A stretch of DNA of 64,000 bases from Pseudoalteromonas luteoviolacea DSM 6061 (GCF_001625655.1 NZ_AUYB01000146.1:1-64000); one strand, 5' to 3'. Counted from the stretch's first letter, positions 27,652 through 37,262 are shown. Translations and numbers: made by a program. The notes: a model not told the origin generated them from the sequence alone.

Positions 27652-27672
27652 AAAGAGGCCTAAGGCCTCTTT
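27652..27672 (-). terminator. Intrinsic terminator of the DUF885 gene
   Basis: Perfect 9-bp stem AAAGAGGCC / GGCCTCTTT with a 3-base loop and a TTTTTCGCTTT continuation on the minus strand. Confidence 0.85.
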
Positions 27673-27689
27673 GTCTCGTTCAAACGTAA

Positions 27690-29564
27690 TTACATTGCTT
27701 GACGCTTCTCTACCCAGCGCGCAATATCTTTTTCTACCAATGCCAATGGGCGAGCACCTTTTAATAAGATCTCATCATGAAAAGAGGTCATATCAAATTT
27801 ATCTCCCAAAGCTTTTTGTGCATCTTTTCTCAATTCTTCAAACTTCAGCATACCCAACTTGTATCCTAGAGCTTGGCCAGGCCATGCTATATATCTATCA
27901 ATTGCCGGAACAACATCGCTCATTGCAGAACCCGTTGCTTCAGCGAAGTAGGCAATGGCTTCATCACGGCTCCACTTTTTAAAGTGCAGACCTGTATCGA
28001 CCACCAAACGTGCTGCTCGATAGGCTTCAGCCTGTAAGCGACCTAAGTCTCCAAACGGATCATTCTCATACATGCCCATTTCATATGCGAGCAGTTCAGA
28101 ATAAAGAGCCCACCCTTCTATATAACCATTAAATGACGCGTTTTGACGCATCAAACCGATGTCAGTTTGCAGCATATTCAGAGCAATTTGGAAGTGATGC
28201 CCAGGCACCGCTTCATGATAGGTCAATGTTTTCAAGCCAAAGCTTGGTACTGCTTTCATGTCTTTCAAGTTAATTGCAAAAACACCAGGACGACTGCCAT
28301 CTAACGAAGGGCCATAGTAATACCCGCCTGGTGCACCAGCTTCCACTTCTACAGGGATTCGTTTAACTTCGACTTTTTGAGGAGGTAGGGTAGAGAAATA
28401 TTGTGGCGCCTTCTCATTAATAACCTTAATTTCACCCCTTAAGAACTCCAGTAACTCTTCTCGCCCTTCATCGCTATTTGCAAACAAGAAGCGTGGCTCT
28501 TCATTAAGTTGCTTCATTCTCTCACTTACCGAACCTTTGGTGTAACCATTGGCACGTAAGATTTCATCCATTCTTTTAGAAATACGCTCAACTTCGGCTA
28601 AGCCAACTTCATGAATTTGCTCAGCGCTCATATCTGAGTCTGCTAAGTAAGTTATCGCATGCTGATAAAATGCTTCACCATTGGGCTGAGACCAAATACC
28701 GACGCTATCAGAGGCTTGCTTTTCAAGCTTTGCCATTTCATTCGAAATACGTTTAAAAGCAGGATATACCTTTTGTGACATTGCTTTAGCAGCTAAAGCC
28801 ACATAGTCATCTTTAGCTTGCTCACCTAGCGTATCTAGCTTACTAAGTTTGTCTCCAAACGAAGTGACCAACACATGCTCTTGCGCAGTTGGTTGAGTGT
28901 AACTATTCAAATATGAAAGGGTATTTGGAAATAGCGGCTTAGGTAGGATCACTCCCCTCTTAGCATCAGCCAAAACCTTATCTCTGACCTGATCTACCAT
29001 TTTGGCAAATGCGCCCAGTCGTTCAATATATGCTTTCGCATCGGCTTCATTTTCAATACCGTGCTGATTTTGCAAAACGCCAGGCACATCCATCAAAGGC
29101 CCAGAAATTTGATTTACAATATATGGCAGGTGACCACCCCACGTATCTATGTAGCCTGCTGCAAATACCTTGTCACCAGCATAGTAACGTGCAATTACCT
29201 CATTTACCTGAACATGTAAAAGATCTTTATTATCTAGGTTAGCCGATTGAAGTTGCTTTAATTGCTCGGCAGCACGCTCCATGTCTATTTGCAAGGCTTG
29301 CATACCTGCCACAGAATAGTCAGGTAAGCGATTTGCGTATGTGCCGTAGTCTGTGCTGTCTAGTTTCAGTGAAGTCGCCATAGCTGGCTGGTGTGCAATA
29401 AACTCTCGAGTATAGTGCTCAACCACTTTATCAACGTCTTGGCGACTAACACTCTTCTGTGATGCTACATTTTCGCCACTGTTCATTTTACTGGATGTTG
29501 TTTCCTGAGCACATCCTGTTATACCAATCATTACCGCTAAAGCGAGCGCATTTAGCTTATTCAT
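27690..29564 (-). CDS. DUF885 lipoprotein, probable metallopeptidase
   Basis: 624 residues. Lipobox ITGC with lipidated Cys18 follows from the ATG at 29564, which has AGGAG upstream; the frame continues 34 codons further but without a leader-like sequence. The body is a DUF885 (COG4805) protein with TYHEAVPGHHFQIAL, the HExxxxH-like zinc motif, and GxxEGWALYSE downstream. Family members are thought to be zinc-dependent peptidases of the cell envelope. Single gene, own terminator, divergent from the deacetylase gene. Confidence 0.88.
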   Translation of the reverse strand: MNKLNALALAVMIGITGCAQETTSSKMNSGENVASQKSVSRQDVDKVVEHYTREFIAHQPAMATSLKLDSTDYGTYANRLPDYSVAGMQALQIDMERAAEQLKQLQSANLDNKDLLHVQVNEVIARYYAGDKVFAAGYIDTWGGHLPYIVNQISGPLMDVPGVLQNQHGIENEADAKAYIERLGAFAKMVDQVRDKVLADAKRGVILPKPLFPNTLSYLNSYTQPTAQEHVLVTSFGDKLSKLDTLGEQAKDDYVALAAKAMSQKVYPAFKRISNEMAKLEKQASDSVGIWSQPNGEAFYQHAITYLADSDMSAEQIHEVGLAEVERISKRMDEILRANGYTKGSVSERMKQLNEEPRFLFANSDEGREELLEFLRGEIKVINEKAPQYFSTLPPQKVEVKRIPVEVEAGAPGGYYYGPSLDGSRPGVFAINLKDMKAVPSFGLKTLTYHEAVPGHHFQIALNMLQTDIGLMRQNASFNGYIEGWALYSELLAYEMGMYENDPFGDLGRLQAEAYRAARLVVDTGLHFKKWSRDEAIAYFAEATGSAMSDVVPAIDRYIAWPGQALGYKLGMLKFEELRKDAQKALGDKFDMTSFHDEILLKGARPLALVEKDIARWVEKRQAM

Positions 29565-29939
29565 GTGAGCCACTCCTAGAGTATTTTTAACTATTTTTCG
29601 GATATAGAAATACCACATTTGTAGACAATATACAGCCATATGAGACAAGTATTGTACAGCAATCACTCAGCGACAAACTCGTATTATACAATAAGCAACA
29701 ATTACAAATTCATTAGACTTAATCACCTTACTCAACAGCCTCATGAAATAAATTTAAATCATTGATTTATATACTTATAAAAATAATACAAAGAAAACAC
29801 CATTTACTTCCCATGTTCTAAATCAAGGTTTTATAAATGTATTTTTGAGTACAATTAAGCTTGAAAATCTACTTCTAAAAACCCATCGCCCAACGCCAAA
29901 TCAGTTTTTATTTGGCGCTGGGCTCTAAAAAAGGAAATT
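29565..29939. other. AT-rich divergent intergenic region
   Basis: 375 very AT-rich bases between the DUF885 gene and the polysaccharide deacetylase gene. The only strong structure is the hairpin at 29889-29922 described separately. Confidence 0.4.
29889..29922 (+). promoter_or_regulatory. Leader hairpin just before the deacetylase ribosome site
   Basis: 13-base arms, CCCAACGCCAAAT and ATTTGGCGCTGGG, pair with one mismatch around an 8-base loop ending in TTTTT. The structure ends about 9 bases before AAGGAAA, the Shine-Dalgarno of the gene at 29940. There is no T-run after it on the plus strand, so it is more likely a leader element that protects the mRNA or controls translation than a terminator. 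Confidence 0.6.
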
Positions 29940-31514
29940 ATGATGAAGTTTAAGCTCACTTCAATTGCTTTTGGTATCGCCTCTAGTATGGCCGCTGCAA
30001 ATTGCGCACATACCTATGCAGCTTCTACATCTAGTACAAGTGATAAAATCCAAACAACAAAGTACGATTACTCTGACAACCAACCGTGGAGTCAAATGCC
30101 TCCCGCGCAATTAAGGCCTGTGCAAGTACCGCTTTTTATTTCTATTGGCTTTGACGACAATGGTTCCAAAGAAGGAATGGATTGGATCACAAACTTTACT
30201 CGCCAACTGCAAAATGCAAAAGGAACAAATAACGCAGCGACATTTGACGGAGCACCGGTAAGATTTAGTTTTTACCACACGCCATCATACATAGAGTCTA
30301 TCGCCAATGACCCCGTTGGTATTAAGCACGCCTGGAGAGACGCTTGGCTAGACGGACATGAAGTGGGCAACCATACTTGGAGTCATCGAGATGGAGGGCC
30401 TGATACTAATAATTTCTCTGAGCAAGAATGGGCAGAAGAACTTAATATTACGCAAAATTGGCTGAGTAAGCCTTTTGATCCAAATGAAATTAATACAGGA
30501 GCCAATGATGCTGCAGGACCAGGTGTTCCCGTAAACGAGATTATCGGCTTCAGAACGCCCTACCTGAATCATAACAATGCCCTTTTCTCTGCTTTAGTAA
30601 AAGGTAACTTTGTTTATGACACAAGTATTGAAGAGGGTTGGGGTAATCAATACAACGGGACTAACAACCCTTGGCCTTATACTATGAACAACGGAACGCC
30701 GACTAAGCGCGTTGGCAAGCCTGATGTTGGCAGCTTCCCTGGATTATGGCAATTACCCTCTAACGTTTTTGAAAAACCACTTGGCGGAAAAATGGTCGCA
30801 TTTGACACTAACATGTGGGTCGGCAGTGCCATGAGTAAAGATGAAGTGCTTGAAATTCTAAAGCACAATCTACATTTGCGCTTAGCTGGTAACCGTTCTC
30901 CTTTACTTTATGGCGCACATGCAAATATTTATGCATCTGAATATGACCAAGGTGGTAGAGCAACCACCTTTATTGAGCGCCAGCAAGCCATTGAAGAGTT
31001 CATCCAATATGCATTGAACTTGAAAGTGAATGGCCAACCTGTGGTGCGCATCGTGCCGTTTAAAGATATTGTTGAGTGGATGCGCAACCCAACCCCATTA
31101 ACAGATGGAAAGGTTGTGACTGTCCAGAGCATTGGTGCCAGCCCTACATTCATTCAGGGGAGCATCTATCACAAAGGCGATCAGGTTTACCATGATGGCC
31201 AGTATTTTGAAGCGAAATGGTACGCTGACTCTGCGCCGGGTGCACTCGCTGCTGATTATGACCCTTGGAAACTAATTACCAAAGAGCAAGCAACTAAAGT
31301 TAAACATTTGGGATCAGTCACCCCAACTGGCGATACCTATGGCGATGTCCTAATTGACGCCAGCAAAGGGCAAACTTTCTTTTTTAATGCTGCGACGGAT
31401 GCAAAGGTTAAAAACGTTTTCGTCAATGGTGTGAGCTTGGGTCCGATCACACAATATACATTTGAAAACTTAACAACTAATCAGACCCTTAAAGTAGAAT
31501 TCAGTACAAAGTAA
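29940..31514 (+). CDS. Secreted chitin-type polysaccharide deacetylase with CBM
   Basis: 524 residues. Signal peptide about 1-28. The CE4 (NodB) deacetylase domain covers about 60-380: the metal/base motif FDDNG (D72, D73), the histidine motif H145-T-W-S-H149 and GFRTP (203-207). It should remove N-acetyl groups from chitin or chitin oligosaccharides. Residues 410-445 match a CBM5/12 chitin-binding module (YHKGDQVYHDGQYFEAKWYA, closing Trp). The last 60 residues form a small beta domain, unassigned. ATG is doubled (MM); AAGGAAA precedes it. Single gene with a strong terminator. Confidence 0.88.
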   Translation: MMKFKLTSIAFGIASSMAAANCAHTYAASTSSTSDKIQTTKYDYSDNQPWSQMPPAQLRPVQVPLFISIGFDDNGSKEGMDWITNFTRQLQNAKGTNNAATFDGAPVRFSFYHTPSYIESIANDPVGIKHAWRDAWLDGHEVGNHTWSHRDGGPDTNNFSEQEWAEELNITQNWLSKPFDPNEINTGANDAAGPGVPVNEIIGFRTPYLNHNNALFSALVKGNFVYDTSIEEGWGNQYNGTNNPWPYTMNNGTPTKRVGKPDVGSFPGLWQLPSNVFEKPLGGKMVAFDTNMWVGSAMSKDEVLEILKHNLHLRLAGNRSPLLYGAHANIYASEYDQGGRATTFIERQQAIEEFIQYALNLKVNGQPVVRIVPFKDIVEWMRNPTPLTDGKVVTVQSIGASPTFIQGSIYHKGDQVYHDGQYFEAKWYADSAPGALAADYDPWKLITKEQATKVKHLGSVTPTGDTYGDVLIDASKGQTFFFNAATDAKVKNVFVNGVSLGPITQYTFENLTTNQTLKVEFSTK

Positions 31515-31527
31515 ATCCACAAAGACG

Positions 31528-31549
31528 AAGGCTGTATTTTTACAGCCTT
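31528..31549 (+). terminator. Intrinsic terminator of the deacetylase gene
   Basis: Perfect 9-bp stem AAGGCTGTA / TACAGCCTT with a TTTT loop and a TTATATT tail. Confidence 0.9.
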
Positions 31550-31640
31550 TTATATTAATCCACCACTCTTACAACTTTTTGATTTACATAGCTTTAAAAT
31601 AAATACACTCTTTCCAAAAACCCATATCAGGTACTATATA

Positions 31641-31967
31641 ATGAAAACGGTCCTTTCTATTATCGCTTTACTGGCTACTTTTTCATCTCAAGCGGAATGG
31701 ATTCACAATACAAAAATAACCGACGTTAGATGGTATGACATCAATTCTGGCCATGGATACATCACCACTGAAAATAGTTCAAGCCCTGAGTGCACAAGTG
31801 GTAAAGCAAGCCAACATAGATATTTTTCTAAAGCGGAAAACGAAGCACAAACTATTATTTCTCTTGGCCTAGCAGCAATGATGGCCGACAAAACCGTAGA
31901 CATATTCTTAGCAGGTTGTCATGACGGTACTCATTCCAAGGTGAAAGGTATAATCATAAACCGATAA
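31641..31967 (+). CDS. Small secreted protein
   Basis: 108 residues with a clear signal peptide (about 1-18, cleavage after SQA). The mature part of 90 residues has two cysteines (in PECTS and AGCHD) and a beta-helix-beta look. Short periplasmic proteins of this build are frequent in Vibrio and Pseudoalteromonas and unassigned. It sits alone between the deacetylase gene and mltG, where E. coli would carry tmk and holB after mltG. Confidence 0.6.
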   Translation: MKTVLSIIALLATFSSQAEWIHNTKITDVRWYDINSGHGYITTENSSSPECTSGKASQHRYFSKAENEAQTIISLGLAAMMADKTVDIFLAGCHDGTHSKVKGIIINR

Positions 31968-31976
31968 ACTATAAAA

Positions 31977-31999
31977 ATGAGCACTGATTCAGTGCTCAT
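31977..31999. terminator. Bidirectional hairpin closing the fab-mltG cluster
   Basis: ATGAGCACTGA and TCAGTGCTCAT form a perfect 11-base inverted repeat around one base (about nine pairs usable), lying between the convergent ends at 31967 and 32006. Confidence 0.8.
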
Positions 32000-32005
32000 A
32001 TGTAA

Positions 32006-32986
32006 TTAACGCTTCAAAATGTACTTTCTTACCGCTTTATTGTGCTCTTTTAGAGTTATTGAGAAGTGGTGCTCTCCATTTCCCTTTGATACAAAATAAA
32101 AGTATTCTGTACTCTTTGGCTTAACTGCCGCGAGCAATGCATCCTTTGATGGCATTGCTATGGGAGTGGGAGGTAAGCCATCGATACGATAAGTGTTGTA
32201 AGGCGTGTACTCTCGTAGATGAACACGTTTTATATCACCGTCAAAGCGCTCTCCAAGACCATAAATAACTGTAGGATCCGTCTGCAGGCGCATCCCTTTA
32301 TTTAATCGATTATGGAACACTGAGGATATCGTGCTGCGCTCTGCAGCTGTGCCCGACTCCTTTTCTATGATTGACGCCAAGATCAACGCTTCATATTTGT
32401 TGTTAAGTGGGATTTTAGGATCTCTTTGAGCCCAGGTTTCATCTAGCAAACGTTTCATCTTTCCATGGGCTCTGGCAATTAAGGATGATGCTTTTGTACC
32501 GCCTTCATAGTGATATGTTTCGGGGAATAACCACCCTTCGGGATGAGCGTTGCCAAATTGGAAGTGCTGGTTAACGTCAATCTCCTGCACATCAAAAACA
32601 AGAAATTCACTACTTTTAAGCTTTTCAAAAATACTTTGATAGCTTTCACCTTCAATAATGGTAAATGTGAAGTCAGCTTTAATACCTTTGTTAATCTTGG
32701 TTATTGCTGAAAACACTGTGTGAGAGGATAGATCGTAGACGCCCGCCTTAAGCGTGAAGCGACTTGGAAACAGTTTGCTATACACCTTGTATGGCAAACA
32801 GCTACTCAACGCATGCTCAGACTGCCACTTGGCGCACAATCTGGTAAATGTTTCTCCGCTATCGACTTGCACATACTGCTTGCCAAGAGAAAGGGGCTCA
32901 TTATGGACTTTCTCAAATAAACTATAACCAATATAAATTAGAATGGTGGATACCAACACCATGGCAAACAACAAATAGCGGATCAT
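32006..32986 (-). CDS. mltG: Endolytic murein transglycosylase MltG
   Basis: 326 residues. N-terminal membrane anchor (about 4-23), LysM-like region, then the YceG domain with catalytic glutamate in ASIIEKESG and the ERSTISSVFHNRLNKGMRLQTDPTVIYG block. It cuts nascent glycan strands in the periplasm and so sets strand length. Its ATG overlaps the pabC stop (ATGA), as in the E. coli order pabC-mltG. tmk and holB, which usually follow, are not here. Confidence 0.96.
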   Translation of the reverse strand: MIRYLLFAMVLVSTILIYIGYSLFEKVHNEPLSLGKQYVQVDSGETFTRLCAKWQSEHALSSCLPYKVYSKLFPSRFTLKAGVYDLSSHTVFSAITKINKGIKADFTFTIIEGESYQSIFEKLKSSEFLVFDVQEIDVNQHFQFGNAHPEGWLFPETYHYEGGTKASSLIARAHGKMKRLLDETWAQRDPKIPLNNKYEALILASIIEKESGTAAERSTISSVFHNRLNKGMRLQTDPTVIYGLGERFDGDIKRVHLREYTPYNTYRIDGLPPTPIAMPSKDALLAAVKPKSTEYFYFVSKGNGEHHFSITLKEHNKAVRKYILKR

Positions 32987-33747
32987 TTAGACGTTTCTAT
33001 CTCTTCTTTTATCTGCAAAGCAGTTTGCACATCAAATACTTGTTTGTCTAGCGCTTTAACTGGCACCAACCCCATCAGGCTATTACAGATGAAAATGGCA
33101 TCTGCAGCCTCCAAATCTTGCCGTTTCACCCTTTGCTCAGTGATCTCTCTTTGACTACATAGATGCCTTAAATACACACCAGAAATGCCACACAAATCTA
33201 ATTTTGGCGTTAGCATTTTACCATTTTTAACGATAAGGATATTGCTTGCAGAGCTTTCAATGACATTACCGGCGATGTCCTCGACAATCACATCATCAAA
33301 CACACTACCTTGAGCAGCCTGTTTAATCATCACCTGCTCTAAGCGATTGAGCGTTTTGAGTCCAGCAAACAAAGGTTGATGACCAAGTTGTATTTCACTA
33401 TAGCCAAGTGACACCCCTTTACTTTGCCAGTCAACGTAATGACTTGGCAGCTCACCTTGGGAAATAATGATGGTTGGACTTGGCTTTTCGGGCACACCAT
33501 AGCCTCTACCGCCACACCCTCGAGTAACCAGTACCTTCAAAAAGCCACACTTACGTTGCCTAGCGACCTCTTGACAATCGCTGGTCAAACTCATGTAATC
33601 CAAGGCAGGAAAACCCAAAACTTTTGCACATTTTTGGAGTCGTTCTAGGTGATAGTCCCACAAAGCGAGTCTTCCAGAGGTAATTTTTACTGTTGTAAAA
33701 AAGCCATCTCCGTAATTTAAACCCCTATCTTTATGACTTAAATCCAT
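32983..33747 (-). CDS. pabC: Aminodeoxychorismate lyase
   Basis: 254 residues, PLP fold type IV. Releases pyruvate from 4-amino-4-deoxychorismate to give p-aminobenzoate for folate; cytosolic. The PLP lysine lies in the block GLKTLNRLEQVM, and RGYG and SSASNILIV are family features. TGGAG precedes the ATG. It is separated from fabF by an intrinsic terminator yet coupled to mltG, so it may have its own promoter or depend on read-through. Confidence 0.93.
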   Translation of the reverse strand: MDLSHKDRGLNYGDGFFTTVKITSGRLALWDYHLERLQKCAKVLGFPALDYMSLTSDCQEVARQRKCGFLKVLVTRGCGGRGYGVPEKPSPTIIISQGELPSHYVDWQSKGVSLGYSEIQLGHQPLFAGLKTLNRLEQVMIKQAAQGSVFDDVIVEDIAGNVIESSASNILIVKNGKMLTPKLDLCGISGVYLRHLCSQREITEQRVKRQDLEAADAIFICNSLMGLVPVKALDKQVFDVQTALQIKEEIETSK

Positions 33748-33760
33748 ACTTGTTCTCCAA

Positions 33761-33790
33761 AAATAAAAAAGCCCGGCTATGCCAGGCTTT
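33761..33790 (-). terminator. Intrinsic terminator between fabF and pabC
   Basis: On the minus strand a 9-bp stem with one G-T pair (AAAGCCTGG / CCGGGCTTT), 5-base loop and TTTTATTTT tail. Confidence 0.85.
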
Positions 33791-33810
33791 ATTCGTTCGC
33801 GTTACTTAAA

Positions 33811-35049
33811 TTAAATCTTTTTAAATAACAAAGAACCGTTCGTACCACCAAAACCAAACGAGTTACACAAAGCGTAATCAAGCTTAGCATCTCGAGCAGT
33901 ATGAGGTACATAATCTAGGTCACATCCTTCATCAGGGTTATCTAGGTTAATTGTCGGTGATACCTTCTGGTCAACCAATGAAAGGATACTGATGATCGAC
34001 TCAACTGAGCCTGCTGCACCCAATAGGTGACCCATCATTGATTTAGATGAGCTAACCATCACATTGTTAGCGGCATCACCAAAGATAGATTTAACAGCTG
34101 ACGTTTCAGCGATATCACCAGCTGGTGTCGAAGTACCATGCGCGTTGATATAGCCTATTTGCTCAGCGTTAACACCAGCATCATTCAATGCATTTTCCAT
34201 CGCCAATGCTGCGCCTGAACCATCTTCTGGTGGAGATGTCATATGGTAAGCATCGCCACTCATACCGAAACCAACTAGTTCGGCATAGATCTTCGCACCA
34301 CGGGCTTTAGCATGTTCGTACTCTTCAAGTACAATCACACCAGCACCATCTGCAAGTACAAAACCGTCACGGTCTTTGTCCCAAGGGCGAGAAGCAGCTT
34401 GAGGGTCATCGTTACGAGTCGAAAGCGCTCGAGCTGCACTGAATCCACCCATACCAATTGGAGTTGATGCTTTTTCTGCACCACCTGCAACCATCGCGTC
34501 TGCATCACCATATGCGATCATACGAGCTGCGTGACCAATGTTATGCAAACCAGTCGTACAAGCCGTTACGATTGAAATATTCGGTCCTCTAAGTCCATGC
34601 ATGATGGATAGGTGACCTGAGATCATATTAATGATTGTCGAAGGCACATAAAAAGGAGAAAGCTTGCGAGGGCCGCTTGCAATTAATTTGTGATGGTTTT
34701 CTTCAATGAGTGTTAGGCCACCGATACCTGAACCAACTGCTACACCTACACGGGCTGCGTTTTGCTCAGTTATCTCTAAACCTGAATCCTTTAATGCTTG
34801 GACACCAGCTGCGATACCATATTGAATAAACAAGTCCATTTTTTTTGTGTCTTTTTTGGACATGTATTCTGTCGCATCAAAGTCGTTAACTAAGCCAGCA
34901 AACTTAGTTCCAAAACTCGATGTATCAAAATGCGTGATATTTGAAATGCCACTGCGACCTTCTAACAGGCCTTGCCAGGTTGACTGAACATCATTACCTA
35001 GCGGCGTCAACATACCTAAGCCAGTTACTACGACTCGACGTTTAGCCAC
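33811..35049 (-). CDS. fabF: 3-oxoacyl-ACP synthase II
   Basis: 412 residues. Condenses malonyl-ACP with acyl-ACP in fatty acid elongation. Catalytic triad: Cys164 in VTACTT, His in NAHGTSTPAGD and His in KSMMGHLLGAAG. The frame opens with a TTG at 35061, but that codon overlaps the Shine-Dalgarno GGAGG; the GTG at 35049, five bases after it, gives AKRRVVVTGLG as in E. coli FabF and the right length (413 there). It follows acpP in the fab cluster after a partial hairpin. Confidence 0.97.
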   Translation of the reverse strand: MAKRRVVVTGLGMLTPLGNDVQSTWQGLLEGRSGISNITHFDTSSFGTKFAGLVNDFDATEYMSKKDTKKMDLFIQYGIAAGVQALKDSGLEITEQNAARVGVAVGSGIGGLTLIEENHHKLIASGPRKLSPFYVPSTIINMISGHLSIMHGLRGPNISIVTACTTGLHNIGHAARMIAYGDADAMVAGGAEKASTPIGMGGFSAARALSTRNDDPQAASRPWDKDRDGFVLADGAGVIVLEEYEHAKARGAKIYAELVGFGMSGDAYHMTSPPEDGSGAALAMENALNDAGVNAEQIGYINAHGTSTPAGDIAETSAVKSIFGDAANNVMVSSSKSMMGHLLGAAGSVESIISILSLVDQKVSPTINLDNPDEGCDLDYVPHTARDAKLDYALCNSFGFGGTNGSLLFKKI

Positions 35050-35098
35050 GGTTTCCTCCAAAAAGGGATTTGAAATTTTGCGGGGGTAGAATGAATGA

Positions 35099-35116
35099 GG
35101 GCAGCGAGTGCTGCCC
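35099..35116 (-). terminator. Hairpin between acpP and fabF
   Basis: Perfect 7-bp GC-rich stem GGGCAGC / GCTGCCC with a 4-base loop, followed on the minus strand by TCATTCATTCT, not a solid T-run. It probably acts as a partial terminator or a 3' stabiliser, so that acpP mRNA exceeds fabF mRNA. Confidence 0.65.
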
Positions 35117-35130
35117 TTCAGATCCGTTAA

Positions 35131-35367
35131 TTACTCAGCGTGAGCAGTAACGTAGTCGATCGCTGCCTGAACTGTAGTGATCTTCTCAGCTTCTTCGTCA
35201 GGGATCTCAGTGTCGAACTCTTCTTCTAGAGCCATTACTAGCTCAACAGTATCAAGAGAATCAGCACCCAGGTCGTCTACGAAAGACGCTTCAGATTTAA
35301 CTTCTTCTTCTTTAACACCTAGTTGTTCAACGATGATTTTTTTTACGCGTTCTTGGATGTCGCTCAT
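35131..35367 (-). CDS. acpP: Acyl carrier protein
   Basis: 78 residues, acidic, four-helix. The phosphopantetheine site is Ser37 in GADSLDTVELVMALEEEF. Carries acyl chains for fatty acid, lipid A and phospholipid synthesis. AAAGGAAAG precedes the ATG. The order fabG-acpP-fabF is the classical one; a 209-bp gap before it likely contains an acpP promoter. Confidence 0.99.
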   Translation of the reverse strand: MSDIQERVKKIIVEQLGVKEEEVKSEASFVDDLGADSLDTVELVMALEEEFDTEIPDEEAEKITTVQAAIDYVTAHAE

Positions 35368-35576
35368 TCTTCTTTCCTTTATTAAAACGCTTTTTGCGTT
35401 AATTTCAGATTGCGGCGTAGTTTACGGCGCATCATGTATGGATTCAAGGATTGACCATGACTTTTTTGTCTGGTCAAACCTGTTACGAAATATTTTTTTA
35501 CTTTATCGCCTATTTTAAGGCCAATTTCAAGCTCGTTTGCGGCAAGATCACAAAAATTTAAATTAAATTGTAATCT

Positions 35577-36323
35577 TTAAACCATGTACATTGCACCATT
35601 AACATGCAATGTTTCACCTGAAATGTAAGCCGCAGCATCTGAAGCTAAGTATGCAACTGCTGCCGCAATCTCTTCTGGCTGCCCTAAACGACCAGCAGGA
35701 ACGTTTGCAAGCGTAGCAGCTTTTTGCTCATCAGTTAGCTCGTCAGTCATATCAGTTTTGATAAAACCTGGTGCGATAACGTTTACTGTAATCCCACGAG
35801 ACGCAACTTCACGAGCAAGTGACTTAGAAAAACCAATGACACCAGCTTTAGCTGCTGCGTAGTTTGCTTGACCAGCATTACCCATTGTACCCACAACAGA
35901 GCCAATGTTAATAATACGACCACACTTTTTCTTCATCATTGGGCGAAGTACCGCTTTTGATAAACGATAGATTGCACTTAAATTTGTGTCAATGATATCT
36001 GTCCACTCATCGTCTTTCATACGCATAAGTAGATTATCTCGAGTGATACCAGCATTATTTACTAAAACATCAACATCGCCAAAATCAGCTTTAATCTGCT
36101 TTAATACAGACTCAATTGATTCAACATCAGTTACATTAAGCTTGTAGCCTTTGCCACTTTCGCCAAGATATTCACTGATTTTTTCTGCACCAGAATCACT
36201 TGTAGCTGTTCCTAGCACTGTTGCACCTTGTGCCACTAGCGTTTGAGCTACCGACTTACCAATACCTCTACTAGCACCAGTGACTAATACGATTTTACCT
36301 TCTAGACCAAAAATATTTGACAT
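35577..36323 (-). CDS. fabG: 3-oxoacyl-ACP reductase
   Basis: 248 residues, SDR family. NADPH-dependent reduction of 3-oxoacyl-ACP. Cofactor motif TGASRGIG near residue 16, NNAGITRDNLLMRM, and catalytic Ser-Tyr-Lys in NIGSVVG and YAAAKAG. Twelve bases separate it from fabD upstream. Confidence 0.98.
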   Translation of the reverse strand: MSNIFGLEGKIVLVTGASRGIGKSVAQTLVAQGATVLGTATSDSGAEKISEYLGESGKGYKLNVTDVESIESVLKQIKADFGDVDVLVNNAGITRDNLLMRMKDDEWTDIIDTNLSAIYRLSKAVLRPMMKKKCGRIINIGSVVGTMGNAGQANYAAAKAGVIGFSKSLAREVASRGITVNVIAPGFIKTDMTDELTDEQKAATLANVPAGRLGQPEEIAAAVAYLASDAAAYISGETLHVNGAMYMV

Positions 36324-36335
36324 TTTTCTTCTCTA

Positions 36336-37262
36336 TTATTCTGCACTTTCTACTGACGCTAAATCATTAGCAGCAGCACATTTGACTGATTTGTCGATAC
36401 GCTTAGCGAGACCGGTCAACACTTTGCCTGGACCAAATTCATAAGCGGTAGTAACGTTATCTGCAGCAAGCTTTTGTACAGTTTCAGTCCAGCGAACTGG
36501 GCTGAATAATTGTTTAACCAATGCTTCTTTGATTTCTGTAGCGCTTTTAGCTACTGCAACATCGACGTTATTAATAACTGGATATTTAGGCTCTGAAAAT
36601 TCTAATGCAGCTAGATCTTCAGCTAAACGCTCTGCAGCTGGCTTCATTAGTTCACAGTGAGATGGCACACTAACTGCCAGTGGCAAGGCACGCTTAGCAC
36701 CAGCTTCTTTACATGCTTCACTCGCACGCTCAACAGCTTCTTTGTGACCAGCAATAACAACTTGTCCTGGCGAGTTATAGTTTACAGGAGAGACAACCTG
36801 CCCCTCTGCAGCCTCGTTACACACTTTTGCGATTGTATCATCATCTAAACCAATGATTGCAGCCATAGAGCCAGTACCAGCAGGTACAGCTTCTTGCATG
36901 TAAAGTCCACGCTTTTCAACTAGCTTCACTGCCTCAGCCAAACTGATCACATCTGCGCAAACCAATGCAGAGTATTCACCTAAGCTATGACCAGCTAAAA
37001 CCAATTCAGCGTCTACATTTTTTGCACTCCAGTGACGGAAAATTGCCACGCTCGCTGTTAATAAAGCAGGCTGAGTTTTGTGTGTTTTGTTTAATTCTTC
37101 TTCAGGACCATTCAGTACCAAAGCTTGTAGATCATACCCAAGCGCCTCTGACGCCTCTGCGAAAGTATTTTTTACAACTTCAGAAGACTCTAATAACTCT
37201 GACAACATGCCAACACTCTGCGAGCCTTGGCCAGGGAAAAGTAAAGCTATTTTTTGTGACAT
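36336..37262 (-). CDS. fabD: Malonyl-CoA:ACP transacylase
   Basis: 308 residues. Loads malonyl groups on ACP. The GxSxG nucleophile is GHSLGEYSAL, and the His partner lies in VPSHCELM; the start MSQKIALLFPGQGSQSVGM aligns with E. coli FabD (309 residues). The open frame runs to 37295, but the 11 extra residues are not family-like, so 37262 is taken. Upstream, 151 bp separate it from plsX where fabH would normally stand. Confidence 0.97.
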   Translation of the reverse strand: MSQKIALLFPGQGSQSVGMLSELLESSEVVKNTFAEASEALGYDLQALVLNGPEEELNKTHKTQPALLTASVAIFRHWSAKNVDAELVLAGHSLGEYSALVCADVISLAEAVKLVEKRGLYMQEAVPAGTGSMAAIIGLDDDTIAKVCNEAAEGQVVSPVNYNSPGQVVIAGHKEAVERASEACKEAGAKRALPLAVSVPSHCELMKPAAERLAEDLAALEFSEPKYPVINNVDVAVAKSATEIKEALVKQLFSPVRWTETVQKLAADNVTTAYEFGPGKVLTGLAKRIDKSVKCAAANDLASVESAE

